Below, piece by piece: positions 1 through 10,006 of a DNA stretch of 45,591 nucleotides. Under the pieces are notes generated by a model, which was not told the DNA's origin, did not search any database, and was given only the letters and a program-made list of their open reading frames with translations. The translations under genes were made by a program, and so were the position numbers. Where the stretch lies: NCBI GenBank assembly GCA_019639255.1, contig JAHBSF010000042.1:1-45591 (forward strand). The letters run 5' to 3'. Numbering within the stretch: position 1 is the first letter of the stretch; every line of letters starts with the position of its first letter. This DNA is from Acidobacteriota bacterium. GTDB lineage: Bacteria > Acidobacteriota > Blastocatellia > RBC074.

Positions 1-13
1 AAATCATCTGTTT

Positions 14-490
14 TCAACTTCTTCTTGGCCAACCGGGATTTGCTGTATCGATGCTGTCGAGAAGACCTCGCATTTGCTCGACCGAGAGGACGGGAGTCTT
101 GCCCTTTTTGATGGAGTAGCGGGGGCCTCTGACGCTCGATGCCGGATTAAAGGGCATCGCCTGGCCCGTCACCATCCAGTCAAAGAGCATTCGGATGGCC
201 GCGAGGTGCTGCTTGACGGTCTGGGGCGCTCGTTCGCGGGTGAGCTGCTCGATGTAGGCGGCGACGAGCATCGGCTTGATGGTTTCAAGCGTCGCCCCGC
301 GCTCGTTGCACCAGTCGAGGAAGCGGCCGACGGCGCGAGCGTATGAAAGGCGGGTGTTCTTGTTCCGAATATTCGCCGTAAAGAATTCGAGAAATCGCTC
401 GGTCGTCTTCGCGCCATCGCGCACGATGATTTCCGGCAACACCAGTACGCCAGGGGCGGCATTTTTGATGTTGAGAACTTCGCCGCTCAC
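14..490 (-). pseudogene. Tyrosine recombinase, N-terminal fragment only
   Basis: The 158-residue reading frame matches the SAM-like core-binding half of Xer/phage-type tyrosine recombinases: NTRLSYARAVGRFLDWC around residue 45, then AAIRMLFDWMV and NPASSVRGPR near 100-125. After DSIDT the frame runs into a short unrelated tail (PGWPRRS) and stops. Family members are about 300 residues and carry the R...HxxR...Y catalytic half after this point, which is missing, so this copy cannot recombine DNA. Another frame reads on towards the window edge (AKKKLKTDD), so a frameshift cannot be excluded because only 13 bases are visible beyond the stop. Its start overlaps the stop of the next upstream gene by 4 bases. 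Probably a decayed mobile-element or integron-like gene. Confidence 0.75.
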
Positions 491-945
491 TGGCTCACCT
501 CCAAAGTGACGACGATGCTTTCCTGTTTGCTTCGCCTGTCGTGCGGAGCGAGCTTCAAAATTACGTGCATCGGGTCAAACCCACTCGGACCGCTGGCCCG
601 GAGTTCATATTTTCCAGGAGGCAACTTAGAAAAACAGAACTCGCCATTGGCGCCAACAACGCAGGCCGCAAGTCTCTTCTGCTTGTCGCGATTGTAGTAG
701 CCTTTTTCGCCTAGCCAGACTTCAGGATGGTCCAAGACTTCCACTAGTGCATTTGGTATTGGGGTCTCCGCAGCATCGAGGATGCGACCCCGGAGCGCTT
801 TGACCGCGCCGCCTTCTATTGTTCGGTCTACAATCCAGCCCCATTGGGTGGTTTCATTTTCGGAGGCTATGCGACAGGCGCAGCGTCCAGGTTGGGCGCT
901 GACGGTGATGGCGGTCAGCAAAATGACGATGACGATGCGCTTCAT
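487..945 (-). CDS. Small exported protein with carboxypeptidase-regulatory-like fold
   Basis: This 152-residue protein starts with a signal peptide (MKRIVIVILLTAITVSAQ) followed by Cys-containing mature sequence. The middle (about residues 48-130) looks like a CarboxypepD_reg/prealbumin-like beta-sandwich: LRGRILDAAETPIPNALVEV, then GEFCFSKLPPGKYELRASGPSG, the usual xGxFxFxxLPPGxYxLxAxxxG pattern. Such domains are common as extracytoplasmic modules in Acidobacteriota. No enzymatic residues are visible. Its stop codon overlaps the start of the recombinase fragment (ATGA-like overlap), so the two may share a transcript. Function unknown; fold assignment is by motif only. Confidence 0.65.
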   Translation of the reverse strand: MKRIVIVILLTAITVSAQPGRCACRIASENETTQWGWIVDRTIEGGAVKALRGRILDAAETPIPNALVEVLDHPEVWLGEKGYYNRDKQKRLAACVVGANGEFCFSKLPPGKYELRASGPSGFDPMHVILKLAPHDRRSKQESIVVTLEVSQ

Positions 946-971
946 CAGCGCATTCTATGCGGAGTTTGCCC

Positions 972-1007
972 GTTCGGCAATGGCCGAACATAACGTTCTT
1001 TATGTTC
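972..1007. promoter_or_regulatory. Two overlapping, mutually exclusive hairpins
   Basis: GTTCGGC (972-978) pairs with GCCGAAC (983-989), loop AATG. GAACATAA (986-993) pairs with TTATGTTC (1000-1007), 6-nt loop. The stems share GAAC at 986-989, so only one can form at a time. The site lies 27-62 nt upstream of the small exported protein gene and downstream of the symporter. It may be an attenuator, terminator or operator. The rest of the 946-1147 gap shows nothing recognisable. Confidence 0.35.
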
Positions 1008-1147
1008 GTCTATTGGGTGCTCTATATTTGACCGTGGTCGCGTTTTTCGCCGGTCCCTCTAACTCCCCTCCCGTCTTGAGAAGCCCCCAGGATTACCGGA
1101 GACTCCAACTGCAGCAGATAAGAAGTCTGGCCACTACACGGAAATAT

Positions 1148-2704
1148 TCACCGGAGGTTCGGGGATGTGCCGTTCAGATGATCTTTGGGATTCTCCGCGC
1201 GTTTGATCCTCGAAACCACCGGCAAAAGCACCATTCCGGTTGCGGCTGCGAGCGTTTTGAACGGCAATAATATAACTCCGCTTTCCGCGTCGATCCAGCG
1301 CGCAGCATCATCTCCCGCAATCCGGCCCCAGATCTCGTGGTACGGGATGAAATGCGGCAACCCGAGCAACGGTTCGCCGCCTCCCAGCCTCAACACCAGC
1401 GAAACCGCAAACGCCGTCACAGATCCCGCGCGGTTCGCCTTCGGATCGTACAATGCGCAGATCAACTGCGGAAACAGCAGCACAAATACCAGATCGCTTG
1501 TAAAAAACCACAGCGCCTGCACGCTCTGCACCCGCAACGCAAGCGCTACGGCCGCACCGCCCAGCACTACTATCATCACGCGGATCAGCCGCTTCAACTG
1601 CGCGGGCGTCAGGTCGGGGCGCCACAACCGCTTCGCGCCGTTCCAGCTTATCATCGCCGCCGCCGACAGGATCGACGAACTGAAGCTCGATGTCACGGCC
1701 CCGATGATTGCGCCGAGCCCGAGCAGCAACACCCAGGGCGGCGCGGTCTCGACCAGCAGCAAGGGCAGCGACATTGCGGGCTGCGCTTCCAGTTGCGCGC
1801 GCATACCCTCGCTCCAAGGCATCCCGAATGCCGCCACGCCGAACAGCAGCGGCGGGATCGTCAGCGCCATCGTAAGCACGCCCGCAAGCAGCGAATGCCA
1901 CTGCGCGCGGCGCGGAGTGCTGCAGGCAAGCACGCGCTGAAAATAGCAGTTCCACGGCACTCCGCCGCACATCAGCATTATGCTTATATCCCACCAGTTG
2001 ATTACGGCCGGCAGCGTCCAGTACGCATTGACCGCCACGGGCGGCCAGACGCCCCCGCGCTCGGCGCGCGCCGCCGTGTACGCCGTCCACGCCGCATCCA
2101 GCCCTCCCGCCGCATCCAGCGCATACGGCAACGCTATCAGCAATCCCGCAAGCACAAGGCCCAGTTGCAGCGCATCGGTCCAGGCTACGGACCACATCCC
2201 GCCCAGCATCGTGTATGCGATTACGACTACGGCGGAAACCACAATCGCGGTAATGAGCGTTACGCCGATTACGGCTCCGAACGTAGAGCCTATGGCTACC
2301 AGCAGTTCAGCGCTCCAGAACAGTTCACCGGCGACTGCGGGCAGGAAGAGCACTACGGCCCACTTGCGGCCGAATCGCGCCTCGAAGGGATCTATGAGCG
2401 TGGTGTAGCGCAGTTGGCGCATGCGGCGCGCAAAAAACAGGCCGCCGATTACAAGGCTCAGCCCGAAGCATACGCCGCCCTGAAGCCCCGAAATCAGGCT
2501 TCGGTGATATGCGCCCTCGGCGGTGCCGAGCAGGTAGCCGCCGTCGACCCAGGTGGCGGTCATCGTCAGCGTGGCCAGCCACAGCGGAAGCGAGCGGCCC
2601 GCTACAAGCATATCCTCGGCCGTGCCGTCGCGCGCGCGCCGCGCGGCGATCAGTCCTACGGCCAGAAACAGGGCGTAAAGTCCCGCGATTGCGGCTACGG
2701 TCAT
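1148..2704 (-). CDS. Sodium:solute symporter, choline-transporter (CHT/SLC5A7)-like
   Basis: The 518-residue protein is hydrophobic throughout with about 13 predicted membrane spans, the size and shape of the SSS/SLC5 family. Near the N-terminus GRSLPLWLATLTMTATWVDG is followed by GYLLGTAEGAY, resembling the Na+/substrate region of high-affinity choline transporters. PWNCYFQRVLACSTPRRAQ and the late YHEIWGR segment also recall that subgroup. It probably imports a small organic cation or other solute driven by Na+, but the substrate cannot be read from sequence. It is the last gene of a minus-strand run after TgpA, separated from it by a long hairpin element at 2737-2869. The start ATG at 2704 gives the canonical first helix. 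Confidence 0.8.
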   Translation of the reverse strand: MTVAAIAGLYALFLAVGLIAARRARDGTAEDMLVAGRSLPLWLATLTMTATWVDGGYLLGTAEGAYHRSLISGLQGGVCFGLSLVIGGLFFARRMRQLRYTTLIDPFEARFGRKWAVVLFLPAVAGELFWSAELLVAIGSTFGAVIGVTLITAIVVSAVVVIAYTMLGGMWSVAWTDALQLGLVLAGLLIALPYALDAAGGLDAAWTAYTAARAERGGVWPPVAVNAYWTLPAVINWWDISIMLMCGGVPWNCYFQRVLACSTPRRAQWHSLLAGVLTMALTIPPLLFGVAAFGMPWSEGMRAQLEAQPAMSLPLLLVETAPPWVLLLGLGAIIGAVTSSFSSSILSAAAMISWNGAKRLWRPDLTPAQLKRLIRVMIVVLGGAAVALALRVQSVQALWFFTSDLVFVLLFPQLICALYDPKANRAGSVTAFAVSLVLRLGGGEPLLGLPHFIPYHEIWGRIAGDDAARWIDAESGVILLPFKTLAAATGMVLLPVVSRIKRAENPKDHLNGTSPNLR

Positions 2705-2736
2705 CGGTTAAACCAAACTACACGACTTCGGGAGGT

Positions 2737-2869
2737 GGAAGAGAGATAACGGAACAAACGAAATAAGACGAAATAAGGCGAAATAAGGCGAAATAAGGCG
2801 AAAACCGGGGACACATTCAACGTTTCCGTTCTTTTCGTTTCATTTCGTCTGTTCCGTCATCTCTCTTCC
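2737..2869. repeat. Long-hairpin element, copy A
   Basis: Left arm GGAAGAGAGATAACGGAACA begins at 2737. The right arm ends TGTTCCGTCATCTCTCTTCC at 2869. The loop side of the left arm holds a 10-bp tandem AAATAAGRCG repeated four times (2761-2800). The right arm encodes the last residues and stop of the TgpA gene. Likely works as a bidirectional terminator or mRNA 3'-end stabiliser. Confidence 0.85.
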
Positions 2870-5048
2870 GGTTTTTGTTACCGCGACGCACGGCGGCGGA
2901 TCTGATTTCGCCGAGGAGGCTGCCGATGCGGGTGATTTCGGATTCGGCGAGCGGGGTTCGGGCGAATCGGGCGCGTTCGTACAGGCGCGTGAGTTCCTCG
3001 ACTTCGGGCCAGGCGAGTGCGGCGGCGAATTCGCGCGGGGTGGCGAAGGGTTCGCGGCGGAAGCCTTTGCGTTCCAGCGCAGCGATCATTTCCTGATAAA
3101 AGGCCACGGCCGAGCGCGCAGGATCGCGCCGCCACTGTCGCCGCCAGGAGTTGCGGCGTCTGAGCGCCAGAAATATCAGCGGCGCAAGCGCCAGCGCCGC
3201 CAATACGAAAGCTGCGGGCGGCGATGTGATGAATGCATAAAAATCATCGCCGAAGCGGGTTATGCGGTCGTCATCGGGCGAATTTTCCGGGTTCTGCGCG
3301 CGTGGGTTGCCGGTCCAGGAAAACCAGCGCGCAAGCGGCCCCTGCTGGAACTCGGTAAGGGATTTTTGCAGCGCGCCGAACATCGCGATCTGGTCCGAGG
3401 CTCCGAAACCTACTATGCGCTCCTGCCAGAAGAGTTCGAGCGCCTCGAAGTAGCGGCGCAACTGCGCGGCGATGCCGCCGTCGTATACGCTGAGTCCGGC
3501 GGCGGGCGTCGGATCGAAGGCTATCCAGCCGTGTTGGGGGAAGAATACCTCGACCCAGGAATGCGCGTCGGACTGGCGGACGGTGAAGGCTCGGGCGACG
3601 TCGCTGTATTCGCCCATCTGAAAGCCGTTGACGAGGCGCGCGGGTATGCGGCGCGAGCGCAGCATAACGGTCATCGCCGAAGCGAAGTATTCGCAGTGTC
3701 CGGCGCGCAGGTTGAACAGGAAATCGGCTATCGGGTCGGCGTCGTCGGTGCGGCGCAGATTCAGCGTATAGCCGTAGGAGGTCTGGAGGTGGAATTCGAT
3801 GCGGCGCGCGATTTCCAGCGGCGTAGCGGCGCCCTCGGCTATTTCGGCGGCGAGCGCGTCTACGCGGCGGTCGCGCATAGCGGGCAGTTGCAGGTAGCGG
3901 CGCCGGATTTCGGGCGGATACATACGCGATGAATCGGCGGCGAGCGCGGCGTCGGAGAGGGGCCAGGTAGTGGAGTATACGGTATAGGTCAGGCGCTGTG
4001 CGGCCTGGGCCTGGGTCCAGAGGCCGTCGCCGGAGTCGCGTTCGAGGGTGGGGAGTCCGCGCACCCAGTTTGCGCGCGGCGCGGCGAATACGGTGGAAAG
4101 GGTAAGCGGCTCCAGAAAGAAGTTCTGTTCGGTGAGCATGCCGAAGGGCGGGGGGGCTTCGACCTGGAAGCTGTCGCCGAAGCGGCGCACGGAATAAACG
4201 GTATCGTCCGAGAGGCTCCAGCTTGATCCGTCGTAATAATCGAAGCTGACTCCGCGCCAGCGCAAGGGCGCAGCGGCTTGTCCCGTGGGGAAATTGACGC
4301 GCACGCGCATGACTACCTGGGGGTTGAGCTTCACTCGCCCTACTTCGCCGAGGCGCACGGTATTTGAAAATCCCGAAAGCGATTCGGTGCGCAGCAGCCG
4401 GTTGCCGAGCGTGGTGCGGGGCAGGCGCGGCATGGCCATAAACAGGGGCGTTGCAAGCAGCACTATGACGGCGAGCGCGGCCAGAGAGAATCCGGCGATT
4501 GCTCCGCCGCGGGGCGACCGCAGCGCGCGGCGGGAATCCGGAGTTTCGCGCCAGATTTCGGTATGAGCGCGGCGGTTGAGGAAGGCTTCGCCGGCGCGGC
4601 GTATCTCGAAAGCCACGAGCGTAGACAGGGCGGCGAAGAGGAATACGACGAGCAGCGCAAAGAACATCGCATCCACGGTCATTCCGGCCGCGAGCAGCAC
4701 GCAGAAAAAGGCTACGAGGTAGAGCCACAGCCAGTCGCGCCCGGATTTGCGTTCGAGCAGCTTGCATACGGATGCAAACAGGGTGAAGTGTATGACGGCG
4801 AGCGCGGGCGGGGTATCGAACAGGCGCCAGTCGGCGGCGAGTATGGGCAAATAGCCGAGGCGCAGCAGGTTTACGGCGCGGCGCGTAAGCACGGGTTTGA
4901 TCGAGCCGCGATCTATGAGGAAGCCTGCGGCGAGCGCGGCGGTGTAGCCCGCGATGGATATCCAGTCGAGCTGCCGCGTGGCGAGCAGCATTGCGAAGCT
5001 CGTCGCGAGAAGCGCGTAGGATGAGATCAGAAAGTAAACTTCAAGCAT
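2817..5048 (-). CDS. TgpA-type membrane transglutaminase (DUF3488 / Tgase core / DUF4129)
   Basis: 743 residues. The N-terminal 220 residues carry several membrane helices (DUF3488-like), followed by a periplasmic region. The transglutaminase core has the catalytic triad in AGHCEYFASAMTVMLR (Cys), DAHSWVEVFF (His) and FDPTP (Asp). A final helix (AAFVLAALALAPLIFLAL) precedes a cytoplasmic DUF4129-like tail. This is TgpA family architecture: an inner-membrane enzyme with an outward-facing transglutaminase/protease-like domain. It is downstream of DUF58 and MoxR, the usual partners. The chosen ATG at 5048 lies in the last unit of a 13-bp tandem array. The basic C-terminal tail (DDGTDEMKRKERKR) is encoded by hairpin copy A, so the true terminus has been replaced or extended by the element. 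Confidence 0.9.
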   Translation of the reverse strand: MLEVYFLISSYALLATSFAMLLATRQLDWISIAGYTAALAAGFLIDRGSIKPVLTRRAVNLLRLGYLPILAADWRLFDTPPALAVIHFTLFASVCKLLERKSGRDWLWLYLVAFFCVLLAAGMTVDAMFFALLVVFLFAALSTLVAFEIRRAGEAFLNRRAHTEIWRETPDSRRALRSPRGGAIAGFSLAALAVIVLLATPLFMAMPRLPRTTLGNRLLRTESLSGFSNTVRLGEVGRVKLNPQVVMRVRVNFPTGQAAAPLRWRGVSFDYYDGSSWSLSDDTVYSVRRFGDSFQVEAPPPFGMLTEQNFFLEPLTLSTVFAAPRANWVRGLPTLERDSGDGLWTQAQAAQRLTYTVYSTTWPLSDAALAADSSRMYPPEIRRRYLQLPAMRDRRVDALAAEIAEGAATPLEIARRIEFHLQTSYGYTLNLRRTDDADPIADFLFNLRAGHCEYFASAMTVMLRSRRIPARLVNGFQMGEYSDVARAFTVRQSDAHSWVEVFFPQHGWIAFDPTPAAGLSVYDGGIAAQLRRYFEALELFWQERIVGFGASDQIAMFGALQKSLTEFQQGPLARWFSWTGNPRAQNPENSPDDDRITRFGDDFYAFITSPPAAFVLAALALAPLIFLALRRRNSWRRQWRRDPARSAVAFYQEMIAALERKGFRREPFATPREFAAALAWPEVEELTRLYERARFARTPLAESEITRIGSLLGEIRSAAVRRGNKNRKRDDGTDEMKRKERKR

Positions 5049-5172
5049 CAGCGTTGAGCATTAGCGTTGAGCATCAGCGTTGAGCATTAGCGTTGAGCAT
5101 TAGCGTTGAACATTAACGTTGAGCATTAACGTTGAGTATCAGCGTTAATCATGAGCGTTAATCATGAGCGTT
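5046..5172. repeat. 13-bp tandem array, about 9.7 units
   Basis: The unit CATYARCGTTGAG is repeated about ten times between the end of the DUF58 gene and the start of TgpA. It contains both the DUF58 stop and the TgpA ATG. On the coding (minus) strand most units contain an ATG. Because 13 is not a multiple of 3, these ATGs occur in all frames. Units at the DUF58 side are more diverged (CGTTAAT). A related CTCTAACGC motif pair lies at about 37914-37936. Confidence 0.9.
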
Positions 5173-6579
5173 TTTCCGCGTATTCAGCGTCCTTATTTCC
5201 GCGTCTTCCGCGGTTTCGGCCAGTTCGTCAAAGCGGATCAGGTTCGCCGAGCGGCGCAATCGGGCCGGGATTTCACCGCCGTCGAAGGGCGTAAGCAGAA
5301 TGCAGATTTCATCGTCCCGGTTTGAGGCTGCGCGCATTGCGGTTTCGGACTCGAAGGGGAATGCGGCCGGGCGGGGCTGCACGCGGGCAAGCAGGGCGAG
5401 CATGCGGTAGCAATGTGCGCGGCCCGCGCCGAAGCCCGAGTCCTCATCGCCGGCGACGAGCCTGACCTCGGCGCCCTCGTCGAGCAGGTATACGACGATG
5501 CTTGCCGCCGCGGTGACTGCGCGTTCGAAGAGGTCGCCAAATTCTTTTGCTTCGAGTACTGCGGGTTGAGAAACATCGAGCATGACGGTAGCGCGCGCGT
5601 CGTCTTCGCGCGTGAATTCGCGAACCATCAGATGCGTGGTTTTCGCCGTAGCCTTCCAGTCGATGTGGCGCGGGTGGTCGGAGGGCTGATAGCGGCGGAT
5701 GGAATAGAGGTCGTGGCCGCTGCCCTTGATCGAGCTTTGGGCGCGTCCGAGGCGCAGCGAGAGGCGTTTCAGGCGCTCATCGAAGCGGCGCGGTTGCGGG
5801 TATACGATGATTTCGCCCGCAGCGGCGGCGTGGCGGCGGCGCTCTATGAAGCCGAAGGGAAAGCGGGTGCTGATGGTGAAGCCGCGCAGCGGGTATACGC
5901 CGCGTCGCGCAAAACCGAACTCGAAGCGCGACTGCGCCCACGCGCGCGGCGCGATGATCGGGAAATAGGCCAGCCTGTCGAGAGCAGATTTATCGAGATC
6001 GGATTTATCGAGACCGGATTTATCCGGAGCAGGTTTATCTGGGGGCGGCGCGTCGTCGGGATTATCGCATTGCGGGTCCTGCGATGCCGAGATGGCGAGC
6101 GAGAAGCAGGGCAGCAGGCGCTTGCGGTTGTGCGCCGTGACTTCAAAGCGGGCGCTTTCGCGCGCGAATATGTGATCGGGAAACCGCAACCGCACGTCTA
6201 CGGCGCTGAGACTCAGGCGCGATGCGATTTCGGAAACGACGAGCGTTGCGCCGAGAACCGCTACGATCAGGTAGAGCAGGTTATTGGCCGTAGCGAGCGC
6301 AAGCAGGCCCGCTACGGCGAGCAGTCCGAGAAAGATCCATCCGCCGGCGGAGATTTTTATCGACAGGTCGGAGCGCAGCGCGTCGAGGCGAATGATGCGC
6401 GCAAGGCGGGGCAGTATGTAGACGACCATGCCGAGGGCAAACAGCAGGGCGAGGCGCGATCCCATCGTAGCGAGTTCGCCGTTGCCCGCCCTCATTGCAA
6501 GGCCGGACACGACGACCGAAGCGAGCGCTCCGCCCGTCAGCAGCGATGAAATGAGTATGAAGGGCGCGGTTTTTTTCAT
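5158..6579 (-). CDS. DUF58 domain protein
   Basis: 473 residues. Three hydrophobic stretches lie within the first 120 residues, then a beta-rich region, then the DUF58 hallmark GSGHDLYSIRRYQPSDHPRH followed by IDWKATAKTTHLMVREF and DARATVMLDVS. The C-terminal part has the vWA-like fold typical of the family. DUF58 proteins work with MoxR ATPases and TgpA-like proteins, probably in assembling or maturing envelope proteins; the biochemical role is unproven. An unusual DKS-rich insertion (residues about 180-199) is encoded by a 15-bp minisatellite at 5984-6043. It lies between MoxR (upstream, hairpin copy B between them) and TgpA (downstream, tandem array between them). Confidence 0.88.
   Translation of the reverse strand: MKKTAPFILISSLLTGGALASVVVSGLAMRAGNGELATMGSRLALLFALGMVVYILPRLARIIRLDALRSDLSIKISAGGWIFLGLLAVAGLLALATANNLLYLIVAVLGATLVVSEIASRLSLSAVDVRLRFPDHIFARESARFEVTAHNRKRLLPCFSLAISASQDPQCDNPDDAPPPDKPAPDKSGLDKSDLDKSALDRLAYFPIIAPRAWAQSRFEFGFARRGVYPLRGFTISTRFPFGFIERRRHAAAAGEIIVYPQPRRFDERLKRLSLRLGRAQSSIKGSGHDLYSIRRYQPSDHPRHIDWKATAKTTHLMVREFTREDDARATVMLDVSQPAVLEAKEFGDLFERAVTAAASIVVYLLDEGAEVRLVAGDEDSGFGAGRAHCYRMLALLARVQPRPAAFPFESETAMRAASNRDDEICILLTPFDGGEIPARLRRSANLIRFDELAETAEDAEIRTLNTRKNAHD
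5984..6043 (-). repeat. In-frame 15-bp minisatellite inside the DUF58 gene
   Basis: Four units of the type NNGGATTTATCGAGA on the plus strand encode PDKSGLDKSDLDKSALD-like pentapeptide repeats on the minus strand. The length is a multiple of 3, so copy-number changes would keep the frame. The insert is hydrophilic and probably a surface loop. Confidence 0.75.
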
Positions 6580-6593
6580 GGCGCTGGAGAAGC

Positions 6594-6700
6594 GGAAGGA
6601 AGAGATAACGGAACAAACGAAAAGAGACGGAACAGACGGAAATATTCAACCATTCCGTAATTTTCGTTTCATTTCGTTTGTTCCGTTATCTCTTCCTTCC
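6594..6700. repeat. Long-hairpin element, copy B
   Basis: Left arm GGAAGGAAGAGATAACGGAA from 6594, loop around AATATTCAACCA, right arm ending TTCCGTTATCTCTTCCTTCC at 6700. The GGAAGGA flank is mirrored exactly. The right arm abuts the MoxR stop codon (6701-6703), placing it immediately downstream of MoxR and before DUF58. Confidence 0.85.
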
Positions 6701-7699
6701 TCAGATCGGCACGGGAACGTTTCTGACGATTTCAGCGAGCGCGGCGTCGGATTCTTCGCCGTGGCGCAGGCGGCTCGAATAGCGCGCGTTTACGACTACG
6801 CGGTGGCCGAATACGGGCGCAATCAGGCGCTTGATATCGTCGGCTATGCAGTAGTCGCGGCCTTCGGTCAGGGCGAGGGCCTGCGCCGAGCGGTAAAGCG
6901 CGAGCGTGCCTCGCGGGCTGACGCCGAGTTCGAGCGTTTCGGCGCGGCGCGTAGCGTCTACGACGTGCATAAGGTAATCGACGAGCGCATCGTCTATGCG
7001 CACGTTGCGCACCTCCTGCTGGAGTTCGAGAATATCTTCTGTGGACATTACGGGGGCGACATCGTCTATGGGGTGGCGGAAGGCCTGGCTGCGCAGAATC
7101 TGTTTTTCGTCCTCTATGGATGGGTAACCCATGCGCACGCGCATAAGGAAGCGGTCGAGCTGGGATTCGGGCAGCGGGTAGGTGCCGTGATGTTCGATGG
7201 GGTTTTGTGTAGCGAGCACGAGGAAGGGGCGCGGCAGTTCGTAGGTCTGGTTTTCTATGGTAGCGCGGCCCTCGGCCATGGCTTCGAGCAGGCTCGACTG
7301 CGTCTTGGGCGTGGTGCGGTTGATTTCGTCGGCGAGAATCACGTTGGCGAATATGGGGCCGGGCTTGAATTCGAATTCGCCCGACCGCTGGTTGTAAATC
7401 GACAGGCCCACGATGTCGGAAGGCAGCAGGTCGGAGGTGAACTGTATGCGCTGGAAGCTTCCGGCCAGGCAGCGCGCGATGGTCTGCGCGAGCGTGGTTT
7501 TGCCGACTCCGGGGACGTCCTCTACAAGCAGGTGCCCGCCCGCGAGCAGGGCCGTAATCGAGAGTTGCACGGCGTCGCTTTTGCCGCGTATTACGCGCTC
7601 TATGGTGACTTGCAGTTCGCGCAGGCGCTCAAGTGTGCCGGTGATCAACGACGCAATACCCCGCTTCCTGTTGCATTCGGGACTCAGGCAATTTAGCAC
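6701..7699 (-). CDS. MoxR-family AAA+ ATPase
   Basis: Up to 332 residues. Walker A is visible in VEDVPGVGKTTLAQTIAR and Walker B in NVILADEINRTTPKTQSSLL. ATQNPIEHHGTYPLPESQLD and the DRFLMRVRMGYP sensor region are diagnostic for MoxR/AAA_3 ATPases. These act as chaperone-like ATPases on vWA/DUF58 partners, here encoded next door. The start is uncertain. GTG at 7699 gives the longest frame, but residues before LERLRELQVTIERVIRGK are not typical. An internal TTG (LITGTLERL) about 18 codons in is an alternative. The M2 peptidase gene ends 35 bases upstream. Confidence 0.92.
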   Translation of the reverse strand: MLNCLSPECNRKRGIASLITGTLERLRELQVTIERVIRGKSDAVQLSITALLAGGHLLVEDVPGVGKTTLAQTIARCLAGSFQRIQFTSDLLPSDIVGLSIYNQRSGEFEFKPGPIFANVILADEINRTTPKTQSSLLEAMAEGRATIENQTYELPRPFLVLATQNPIEHHGTYPLPESQLDRFLMRVRMGYPSIEDEKQILRSQAFRHPIDDVAPVMSTEDILELQQEVRNVRIDDALVDYLMHVVDATRRAETLELGVSPRGTLALYRSAQALALTEGRDYCIADDIKRLIAPVFGHRVVVNARYSSRLRHGEESDAALAEIVRNVPVPI

Positions 7700-7734
7700 A
7701 GCAGGAATCGTTGCGGCAAAAGCGCGCGGCGCGT

Positions 7735-9531
<1,797 letters not shown>

Positions 9532-9675
9532 CGAGCGCCTCCATCGAGTCGGATTTTGGGAGAAGTTAGCACAGACGCGGAAAGAAAGGAAAATTCTCCG
9601 GCGCGCCTCCCGGGGCTGACGAAACCCTCGGGGTTTGCGATAATAACGTCCTTACAGGCAGCGAGAGCAGTACCG

Positions 9676-9915
9676 ATGCGAAACAGGGCGAAGCACGAAA
9701 TACTTACGGGGTTGCAGTATCTGATTATCGGAATGATTGCCGAGATTGCCGTAGCCCTGTGGGTCAGGCGCGAGGGCGGCGATGCGCTGCGCCCGGTCAT
9801 CGCGTGGTTTCTCATAGCTTCGGCGCTCAGCCTGCTGCGCCTGGGCGTGATTGTCGCAGTAGGCGCGCTGCGCCGCGATCAGTGGCAGACGATTTCCCGC
9901 CGCAACTGGATTTGA
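9676..9915 (+). CDS. Small two-helix membrane protein, unknown function
   Basis: 79 residues starting MRNRAKHEIL at ATG 9676. A purine-rich GCGAGAG lies about 10 bases upstream, and the longer upstream frame lacks protein character. Two hydrophobic segments are visible: LQYLIIGMIAEIAVALWV and VIAWFLIASALSLLRLGVIVAVGAL. The C-terminus is basic (RRDQWQTISRRNWI). I do not recognise the family. It converges on the Na/Pi-like gene with hairpin copy C between them. The 9532-9675 gap upstream holds its presumed promoter but no clear consensus. Confidence 0.6.
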   Translation: MRNRAKHEILTGLQYLIIGMIAEIAVALWVRREGGDALRPVIAWFLIASALSLLRLGVIVAVGALRRDQWQTISRRNWI

Positions 9916-10006
9916 GAACGCCGAACAAACGGAAATGTACCGAACAAGCGGAAGGGCATAATCTTTTCCGTCTGTTCAGTTTCATTTCGTTTGTTCCGTC
10001 ATCTCT
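9915..10006. repeat. Long-hairpin element, copy C (degenerate left arm)
   Basis: Left side CCGAACAAACGGAAATG, right side CATTTCGTTTGTTCCGTCAT ending near 10006. It lies between two convergent genes, overlaps the last codons of the Na/Pi-like gene and touches the stop of the small membrane protein. Confidence 0.7.

Noticed and set aside
14-490. Active prophage or integrative element
   Set aside because: Only half a recombinase, no att repeats, no phage structural genes in the window.
1337-2749. 470-codon plus-strand open frame opposite the symporter
   Set aside because: Arg/Gln/His-rich composition with no hydrophobic or domain pattern. It is the antisense of a clear SSS gene in GC-rich DNA.
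3271-4767. 498-codon minus-strand frame inside TgpA
   Set aside because: Arg/Pro/Ala-rich off-frame reading of the transglutaminase gene; no motif.
5046-5172. CRISPR array
   Set aside because: Unit is 13 bp and contiguous, with no spacers and no cas genes.
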